Assembly: GCA_028706835.1 (NCBI GenBank)
Contig: JAQTVL010000275.1
Location: forward strand, 1 to 6,270
From: Phycisphaerae bacterium
Lineage (GTDB): Bacteria; Planctomycetota; Phycisphaerae; JAJVII01
DNA: 6,270 nt
Direction of reading: 5' to 3'
In this document: one piece after another, positions 1 to 4,536 of the stretch
Position numbering within the stretch: position 1 is the first letter of the stretch
Layout: each line of letters starts with the position of its first letter
Made by a program: the position numbers and the translations under genes
The notes under the pieces: model-generated
What the model was told of the DNA's origin: nothing
What the model saw: the letters and a program-made list of their open reading frames with translations, nothing else
The model's database searches: none

Positions 1-22
1 GGGCTTCTTTTTGTGCCGGAGT

Positions 23-42
23 CCGCAGGCTGACGCCTGCGG
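23..42. repeat. Short intergenic palindrome (8-bp stem)
   Basis: The arms CCGCAGGC (23-30) and GCCTGCGG (35-42) are perfect reverse complements around the 4-base loop TGAC. GT at 21-22 and AC at 45-46 could extend the stem past a 2-base bulge. There is no T-run on the 3' side on either strand, so it is not a standard intrinsic terminator. It looks like an intergenic palindromic repeat, or the remnant of a structure at the end of an upstream gene lying outside the window. The pairing is seen directly; the role is unknown. Confidence 0.6.
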
Positions 43-91
43 CTACATGCCTTCGCCCGCTTCGTGGGCTGGCTGATGCTCTTGGAATTTT

Positions 92-226
92 GTTCATCGG
101 CGTTCGTCTGCGTTCATCGGCGGTTAATCCTCTTCGCTGTTCTTCGTGTTCATTCGTGGAACTTCGTGCCCCTTCGTGTTAGCATTTTTTCCGTTCCTTA
201 ATCTGCGTAATCTGCGAAGTCTGCGG
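92..226. repeat. Mosaic of short degenerate direct repeats
   Basis: Three repeat words follow one another. GTTCATCGGCG occurs at 92-102 and 112-122, exactly 20 bases apart. CTTCGTG-type words then occur at 142-148, 162-168 and 172-178, with TTCGTGTT exact at 143-150 and 173-180 and a related ATTCGTGGA at 152-160. Finally three 9-base tandem units AATCTGCGT, AATCTGCGA and AGTCTGCGG fill 200-226. The block is AT-richer than its surroundings and has no convincing ORF. It ends four bases before the Rieske start codon, so it forms that gene's whole visible 5' leader. It probably represents a dispersed intergenic repeat, but genome-wide copies cannot be seen from here. Confidence 0.7.
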
Positions 227-230
227 ATAA

Positions 231-584
231 ATGAGCGAAGCAGACGGACATCCCGGTCAGTGGGTCGATCTTTGCCCTGCCGACGCCGTCGAGCCGGGGA
301 CGGCCCGCACCGTCATCATCGGCGATCATCCCTACGCCGTCTGCAACGACGCTGGCCGGTTCGCCGTCGTCGACAACACCTGCCCGCACGCGGGGGGCAA
401 TCTCGGCGAGGGCGTTGTGCGGGCCGGGCGCATCGTCTGCCCGTGGCACCGCTACGAGTGGCACCTGGCTACCGGCCTGTCGTTCGCCGAGCCGTTTCCG
501 CGCCGGCTTCGCGTCTACCCGGCCAAGGTCGAGGCCGGCCGGGTGCTTGCATTGATCGACGGCAACTCCCCGAATCCGCGATAG
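231..584 (+). CDS. Rieske [2Fe-2S] ferredoxin-like protein
   Basis: A 117-aa soluble protein consisting of one Rieske domain. The cluster ligands are present as C51-P-H53 and C70-P-W-H73, inside the boxes CPHAGGNLGEG and CPWHRYEW, with 16 residues between H53 and C70. The box-I second cysteine of bc1-type Rieske proteins (CTHLGC) is absent, so there is no box-linking disulphide. This, with the lack of signal peptide or membrane anchor, points to a cytoplasmic electron carrier of the oxygenase-ferredoxin or NirD-like small-subunit type. R74 stands where many relatives have Gly. The start is well constrained: an in-frame TAA (228-230) directly precedes the ATG. No Shine-Dalgarno sequence is visible upstream. 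No oxygenase, reductase or nitrite reductase gene is in the window, so its partner and pathway are unknown. The domain call is secure; the specific role is not. Confidence 0.93.
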   Translation: MSEADGHPGQWVDLCPADAVEPGTARTVIIGDHPYAVCNDAGRFAVVDNTCPHAGGNLGEGVVRAGRIVCPWHRYEWHLATGLSFAEPFPRRLRVYPAKVEAGRVLALIDGNSPNPR

Positions 585-618
585 TGTTCTATCCGTCGTC
601 AACTGATGGATTGGGTGC

Positions 619-651
619 CATGCCTGCGACGGTTGTTTTGTCGCAGGCATG
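619..651. other. Hairpin 1 of the palindromic element
   Basis: A perfect 12-bp stem, CATGCCTGCGAC (619-630) with GTCGCAGGCATG (640-651), closes the 9-nt loop GGTTGTTTT. On the + strand it would form shortly after the Rieske stop codon. There is no T-tract after it, so rho-independent termination is doubtful. Confidence 0.8.
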
Positions 652-666
652 TCCTGCTCGCGCGGG

Positions 667-713
667 CATGGCTGGCCCGCCGTCCAAAACAACCGGACGG
701 CGTTCCAGCCATG
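667..713. other. Hairpin 2 of the palindromic element
   Basis: The outer 9-bp stem pairs CATGGCTGG (667-675) with CCAGCCATG (705-713). After a 2x2 internal loop (CC 676-677 against TT 703-704) an inner 8-bp stem pairs CGCCGTCC (678-685) with GGACGGCG (695-702) around the loop AAAACAACC (686-694). Compared with the reverse complement of hairpin 1 the loop is identical but the stem differs in length and sequence while still pairing with itself. A shorter alternative stem, GCGGGC (662-667) with GCCCGC (675-680), competes with it. Confidence 0.78.
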
Positions 714-742
714 GCACCCATCACACGATGGCTGACAGAACA

Positions 743-843
743 ATAGGACGTTTGCCCATCCCCAAATCAGGCCGATATGAACGAACCCGCTGCCCCGCGC
801 TGCGTATGATTCGATGTGGCGTTTGGGAGAGGATAGAGGAATC
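743..843. other. Intergenic stretch, no feature identified
   Basis: About 100 bases between the palindromic element and the small ORF. I see no gene, tRNA, convincing promoter hexamers or strong hairpin. Its 3' end is purine-rich (GGGAGAGG at 825-832 and AGAGGA at 835-840) and may serve as a ribosome binding region for the 844-924 ORF. Confidence 0.5.
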
Positions 844-924
844 ATGATCGCGACGTTGGAACTCGGAGGCCTGTGGGGACTCGGCGGCTGGAAGAAGCCG
901 CCCCGGCCGGCCCCGCGAAAATAA
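844..924 (+). CDS. Possible small ORF (26 aa), leader-peptide candidate
   Basis: ATG at 844 opens 26 codons ending in TAA (922-924), followed at once by an in-frame TAG. The peptide begins MIATLELGGLWGLGG and ends with the basic, proline-rich tail KKPPRPAPRK. It is preceded by GGGAGAGG (825-832) and AGAGGA (835-840), better Shine-Dalgarno-like sequence than the Rieske gene has. No homologue is known to me. The ORF lies some 240 bases ahead of the gene A start in a leader full of hairpins; one 7-bp stem (883-889 with 896-902) lies inside it. It could be a regulatory leader peptide, an independent microprotein, or chance. The run of codons is short enough for chance in GC-rich DNA, hence the low confidence. 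Confidence 0.35.
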   Translation: MIATLELGGLWGLGGWKKPPRPAPRK

Positions 925-971
925 TAGAGGGAAGGACAGTTTCAGCCGGCGGGTCGCCGGTGAGAGAACGC

Positions 972-999
972 CGGACGCGTAACGCGAGTTGCGCGTCCG
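972..999 (+). other. 12-pair hairpin with GNRA tetraloop
   Basis: CGGACGCGTAAC (972-983) pairs along its full length with GTTGCGCGTCCG (988-999), with one U-G wobble (980 with 991). The loop GCGA (984-987) is a GNRA tetraloop, a stable fold common in functional RNAs and a frequent tertiary-contact point. The downstream bases CTTTC form only a short pyrimidine run, so this is a poor intrinsic terminator. If transcribed, it lies in the leader of gene A, about 165 bases before its start. Confidence 0.6.
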
Positions 1000-1151
1000 C
1001 TTTCATGTACGCGAAACTTTGGGTGATCTCGTCCGTCAAATGATCATACGCCCTCGCGCATCCGCGAGTAGTTACACAGGTTTTACAGAGCACCTGGCGC
1101 GCCGGGACGGTAAAGTAGACGCGTTAGTCGTTGCTGCATTTCTTTCACTCC

Positions 1152-1158
1152 GGGGAGA
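1152..1158 (+). promoter_or_regulatory. Ribosome binding site of gene A
   Basis: GGGGAGA lies 7 bases before the ATG at 1166. It supports that start over the upstream TTG at 989, which would add 59 residues ahead of an otherwise well-formed signal peptide. Confidence 0.6.
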
Positions 1159-1165
1159 ACAGGCC

Positions 1166-4100
1166 ATGGCCAATCGGACGCTCGCGTTTTCGCTGTCATT
1201 GCTGGTAGCGACTTGCCTGACGACGCCGCTGCGTGCGGCCGATCCCGCGGCGGAGCCGACGCCGCCGGACCGCGTCTATGTGCCCTACGAGAAACTCAAA
1301 GGGTTGCTCGACGCCCAGAAACAGGGCGTGTTCGTCCCCTACGACGAGTTCCACCGGTTGTGGCAGGCGGCCCAGGGCAGCCCGGCCTCGGCGGCCGGGG
1401 CCCCGGCGGCCTACCTGATGAGCGCGGCCCGGTTCACCGGCAGCGTCGGCGCGGAGCTTGCGACGATGCGGCTGGAGCTGACCATCGACGTACTCGGCGA
1501 CGACTGGGTGCAGGTGCCCCTCGGCCTGGGCGGCGTGGCCATGACCAAGGTCGCCTTCGCGGAGGATAAGGACAATCCGCCCAAGGCGGAGCCGCTGCTC
1601 CGCGTGGCCGACGGGCAGTACGTGCTCGTGACCCGGGGCAAGGGCCGGCGCGTGCTCCAGGCCGACTTCGTGCGGCAGCTCGTGATCGAGCCGGGCAAGA
1701 ACGTGCTCAGCTTCCGCGCGCCCGGGGCGGCCATCAGCACGCTCGACCTGCTGATCCCCGAGGAGAACATGAACGTGGACGTCCAGCCGATGCTCGCGGC
1801 CACGACCAGCCAGGCCGACGCCGCCGGCAAGAAGGCGACCAAGCTGATGGCGTTCCTGGGCGCGGGCGGCGACGTGAAGCTGAGTTGGAAGCCGACCACG
1901 CAGGCGGCCCGCGACCTCGAGCCGGTGGTCATCGCCGACCAGGTGCAGAACGTTCACGTCGGCGAGGCGCTGATCACCTGCGACGTCATCTTCAACTACG
2001 ACATCCGCCGCCAGGGCGTCGATACCTTCACGATCCAGTTGCCCTCGGCTGACTTCCGCGTGACCGCGGTGGACGGCGCGAATATCAGCAAGTGGGACAT
2101 GGTCGGCCCGACCAGCGGCCCCGACGCCGCCACCCGGGCGCAAGTGCTCCAGGTGAAGCTGTTCAGCCCGGCCAAGGACAAATACACGCTGACCGTCCGC
2201 ATGGAGCGGTTCCTTCAGGACGCCCAGGCCCAGATTCCGCTGATGCCGATCGTGACCCAGTCGCGGCAGGCCTTGCGCCAGACCGGCCTGATCGCCATCT
2301 CGCACTCGCCGCGGCGTTCCGTCGAGCTTCGCGACGGCAAGGGCCTGGCCCGCGTCGACGCCGGCCGGCTGGCTGGCCCGGCAAATCCGCCCCCGCCGAA
2401 CGCCCCGCAGCAGCAGGCCCAGCAGGCGGCCCCGGCTGCGCCCAGCATCGTCGCGTATCGGTTCATCACGTCGGACTACTCCGGCACACTGGCCATCGAC
2501 ACGGTCGAGCCGCGGATCACCGCGACCCACCAGTGGGCGCTCGGCGTGGACAACGACCGCCTGCAATTGCAGGGCACGCTCAACTATGCGATCGAGCGCG
2601 TCGGCGTGTTCCAGCTTGCGGTATCGCTGCCCGATTCGCCCGTGCCGTGGGAGATCGTCTCCGTCGGCCCGGCCGACATCGTCGACGGCCACCAGTTCTC
2701 CGGCAAGGGCGCGGCCCGCGTCCTGAATATCCTGCTCAAGCGCGAAGTCACCGGCAACATCGCCCTGGCCGTCGTCGCCCAGGCCCCGCGCAGCAAGCCC
2801 GACGACCCCGTCGATTTCGCCCTGCCGCTGGCTGACCCCAAGAGCCTCCAACTCTACACCGGCCAAGTCGTCCTGCTGCTGGCCGACGCCCTCCGCGCCG
2901 AGGTTGAGTCGCAGCCGCAGCTTTCGCGGCTGGCGCTGGACCAGGCCTTCCGCCCGAGCATCGGCTCGCTCGCCCTGGCGATGGCCTTCGAGTTCCGCGC
3001 GATCGACCGCGCCAAGCCGATCGGCGCGAAGTTCAAGGTGGCCGTCAAGCCGTCGCAGGTCTCCGCGATCGTGCATCGCCTGGTGGACATCCAGCCCGGC
3101 TGGGTCAGCCAGGAGGCCATCGTCCAGTTCCGCGTGCTCTACGCGCCCGTGGACACGTTCTACCTGAAGATGCCGGCGTCGCTGGCCGACGAGGTCGTCG
3201 ACATCAGCGGCGACCGCATCAAGGAAAAGCCCCGGCTGAACAGCCCGCCCCCCGACGAGCCGACGACGACGCAGTCCGATGCCGCCGCCCCCGCCAGGCC
3301 GTGGGCCTACTACAAGATCGTGCTCCAGTCGCCGATCACCGGCGTCTACCAGCTTCGCGTGCAGATGCGCCGGGCGTTCCAGGCCAACCCCGACGGCCGG
3401 CCGGTGATCGTGCCGGTCGAGCCGTTGCTGGCCGCCGGCAAGCTGTCCGACCAGGGCGGCTACATCGCGATCGCCAAGGCCGACACGCTCTCCATCCACG
3501 AGCCGACGGTGAAGGCCCTGACGGCCGGTGATCCCGGCTCCGCGACCGACCTGCCGCTCGAAGCGCATCGCCGCGCCGCGGTGCTCGCGTTCAAGTACTC
3601 CACGCCGCCGTTCGAGCTGGCGCTGCCCGTCGTCACGCAGAAGGGCGCCGACGTCTTCACCATCATCGCCAACGCCGCCATCATCGAGCAGGTGCTCGGC
3701 GGCGACGGCACGCTCAACGGCCGGGCCGTCTTCCTGCTGATGACCAGCCGGGCCGACCGCCTGCCCGTCACGCTGCCCGAGCGGGCCAAGCTCTACGGCA
3801 TCCAGTTGAACGGCCAGCAGGCGTCGTTGGAGGCCGGGCGGACCGAGAACGAGCGGCTGGTGCTGCTGCCGCCGACAGCCGGCCAGGCGTCGCGGGTCGT
3901 GCTCGAAGTTACCTACGGTGTGGACCATGCCTCACCGGGGCAACTGGTCGCGCCCACGCTGCCCGACAAGGTTCCGTTCCAGCGGACCGTGTGGCGCGTC
4001 TGGCTGCCGGAGGAGTCCCGGTTGCTGCGAGTTGATCGCTCAGCCCAGCGGCTCGAAGTCGACGAGGCCGACCGGCTCATCCGCACGCTCGGCGCGGACT

Positions 4101-4531
4101 TCCCCTGCACGGTCGCGTTCAAGCTGCCCGGCCAGGGCAAGGCTTACGACTTCGTTCGCCAGGGCGCCCCGGGCACGCTCCGCCTGTTCGTCGCGTCGCG
4201 CATCAAGTTCAGCATCGTGGTCTGGCTGCTGGTGATCCTGTTCGGCGTGCTCACGCTTCGGCTGTCGGCGGTCACGCGGGCGTTCCTCGTGCTGGCCGTC
4301 GTGCTGGCGGGGATGGTGGTCCACCTGTTCGTCCCGCTGCTGATCGGCCAACTGGCCGTCACCGCAGTCGTCGCGGCGGTTCTCGTCGCGGGCCTGTGGG
4401 CAGTGAAGTGGCTGCTCTTGCGGCCGCGTGCGATTACCGCCCAAACCGAGCCGCAACCAGCCGCTGCCGCGGAGGCATTGAACCAATTGGCCGAGGGCAA
4501 GGACGCCGGCGACGCCGGCAGCAAGGAGTGA
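1166..4531 (+). CDS. Large secreted, membrane-anchored protein of unknown function (gene A)
   Basis: An 1121-aa protein of no family I can name. Residues 1-24 form a signal peptide (basic MANR, hydrophobic LAFSLSLLVA, cleavage near PLRA-AD). A twin motif follows: VYVPYEKL (about 37-44) and VFVPYDEF (55-62) ahead of LW. The bulk is an extracytoplasmic region of alternating short hydrophobic strands that reads as beta-rich. It is interrupted by a Pro/Gln/Ala linker (403-427) and a Pro/Thr/Ala linker (689-712). A module at about 268-400 seems to recur at about 648-790. The C-terminus has three hydrophobic helices (about 1016-1031, 1039-1059, 1062-1084) and a 36-residue hydrophilic tail. Basic residues after helix 1 and helix 3 fit a cytoplasmic tail under the positive-inside rule. 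The ATG is chosen for its ribosome binding site and signal peptide. It is co-transcribed with its paralogue downstream. An envelope role is inferred from topology only; no catalytic motif is seen. Confidence 0.93.
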   Translation: MANRTLAFSLSLLVATCLTTPLRAADPAAEPTPPDRVYVPYEKLKGLLDAQKQGVFVPYDEFHRLWQAAQGSPASAAGAPAAYLMSAARFTGSVGAELATMRLELTIDVLGDDWVQVPLGLGGVAMTKVAFAEDKDNPPKAEPLLRVADGQYVLVTRGKGRRVLQADFVRQLVIEPGKNVLSFRAPGAAISTLDLLIPEENMNVDVQPMLAATTSQADAAGKKATKLMAFLGAGGDVKLSWKPTTQAARDLEPVVIADQVQNVHVGEALITCDVIFNYDIRRQGVDTFTIQLPSADFRVTAVDGANISKWDMVGPTSGPDAATRAQVLQVKLFSPAKDKYTLTVRMERFLQDAQAQIPLMPIVTQSRQALRQTGLIAISHSPRRSVELRDGKGLARVDAGRLAGPANPPPPNAPQQQAQQAAPAAPSIVAYRFITSDYSGTLAIDTVEPRITATHQWALGVDNDRLQLQGTLNYAIERVGVFQLAVSLPDSPVPWEIVSVGPADIVDGHQFSGKGAARVLNILLKREVTGNIALAVVAQAPRSKPDDPVDFALPLADPKSLQLYTGQVVLLLADALRAEVESQPQLSRLALDQAFRPSIGSLALAMAFEFRAIDRAKPIGAKFKVAVKPSQVSAIVHRLVDIQPGWVSQEAIVQFRVLYAPVDTFYLKMPASLADEVVDISGDRIKEKPRLNSPPPDEPTTTQSDAAAPARPWAYYKIVLQSPITGVYQLRVQMRRAFQANPDGRPVIVPVEPLLAAGKLSDQGGYIAIAKADTLSIHEPTVKALTAGDPGSATDLPLEAHRRAAVLAFKYSTPPFELALPVVTQKGADVFTIIANAAIIEQVLGGDGTLNGRAVFLLMTSRADRLPVTLPERAKLYGIQLNGQQASLEAGRTENERLVLLPPTAGQASRVVLEVTYGVDHASPGQLVAPTLPDKVPFQRTVWRVWLPEESRLLRVDRSAQRLEVDEADRLIRTLGADFPCTVAFKLPGQGKAYDFVRQGAPGTLRLFVASRIKFSIVVWLLVILFGVLTLRLSAVTRAFLVLAVVLAGMVVHLFVPLLIGQLAVTAVVAAVLVAGLWAVKWLLLRPRAITAQTEPQPAAAAEALNQLAEGKDAGDAGSKE
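4523..4528 (+). promoter_or_regulatory. Ribosome binding site of gene B inside the end of gene A
   Basis: AAGGAG overlaps the last codons of gene A. It lies 2 bases from the ATG at 4531 but 8 bases from the ATG at 4537, so spacing favours 4537. The position favours translational coupling of the two genes. Confidence 0.7.
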
Positions 4532-4536
4532 TGCCC

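Larger units (their letters stand above)
585..742. repeat. Palindromic intergenic element with two inverted hairpin units
   Basis: The element starts at the base after the Rieske stop. Outer arms TGGGTGCCATG (612-622) and CATGGCACCCA (710-720) are perfect reverse complements. Between them lie two hairpins in inverted orientation, at 619-651 and 667-713. Their 9-nt loops GGTTGTTTT (631-639) and AAAACAACC (686-694) are exact reverse complements. The outermost six bases, TGTTCT (585-590) and AGAACA (737-742), also match, which suggests but does not prove the element's limits. The arrangement resembles paired REP/BIME-type elements, in which two copies of a hairpin unit sit head to head. It could act on either strand as a transcription barrier or mRNA-stabilising structure. 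It encodes no protein I can support. Confidence 0.75.
925..1165 (+). promoter_or_regulatory. Structured 5' leader region of the two-gene operon
   Basis: No protein gene is supported here; the upstream in-frame extension of gene A lacks a signal-peptide-like or conserved start. Several hairpins are visible: CCGGCG (946-951) with CGCCGG (955-960), the long GNRA-capped stem at 972-999, and CTCGCG (1053-1058) with CGCGAG (1063-1068) around CATC. CCGGCG (946-951) can pair instead with a second CGCCGG at 969-974. That pairing would break the base of the 972-999 stem, so two mutually exclusive folds are possible. GGCGCGCC at 1096-1103 is a further 8-base palindrome. I could not match this to a known riboswitch class, and no promoter with proper spacing stands out. 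The regulatory role is inference. Confidence 0.4.

Noticed and set aside
92..226. CRISPR array
   Set aside because: The repeat words are only 7-11 bases, are irregularly spaced or directly tandem, and are not separated by unique spacers of constant length.
146..847. Long + strand frame overlapping the Rieske gene and the palindromic element
   Set aside because: It would have to translate the repeat mosaic and both hairpins, is highly Arg-rich, and is out of frame with the clear Rieske domain.
972..1010. Intrinsic terminator at the GNRA hairpin
   Set aside because: It is followed by CTTTCATG only, without a run of T long enough for rho-independent termination.
960..1043. GTG-initiated 27-aa ORF in the leader
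   Set aside because: There is no ribosome binding site at proper distance, it would be built from the hairpin sequence, and the composition is unremarkable.
1082..1116. Sigma-70-like promoter TTTACA ... TAAAGT
   Set aside because: The 23-base spacer is too long, and TAAAGT is a weak -10 match.
989..1165. TTG-initiated 59-residue extension of gene A
   Set aside because: It would bury the signal peptide behind an Arg-rich stretch and begin within the 972-999 hairpin. The ATG at 1166 has GGGGAGA 7 bases upstream.
1205..1216. Lipoprotein signal (Cys17) in gene A
   Set aside because: The residues before Cys17 are V-A-T, and Thr at -1 does not fit the lipobox; a signal peptidase I site near residue 24 fits better.
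1196..3928. A 910-codon open frame on the - strand opposite gene A
   Set aside because: Its translation is rich in Arg, Gly, Asp, His and Leu and lacks domain character. It lies antisense to a gene with signal peptide, membrane helices and a paralogue, so it is a codon-bias shadow in GC-rich DNA.
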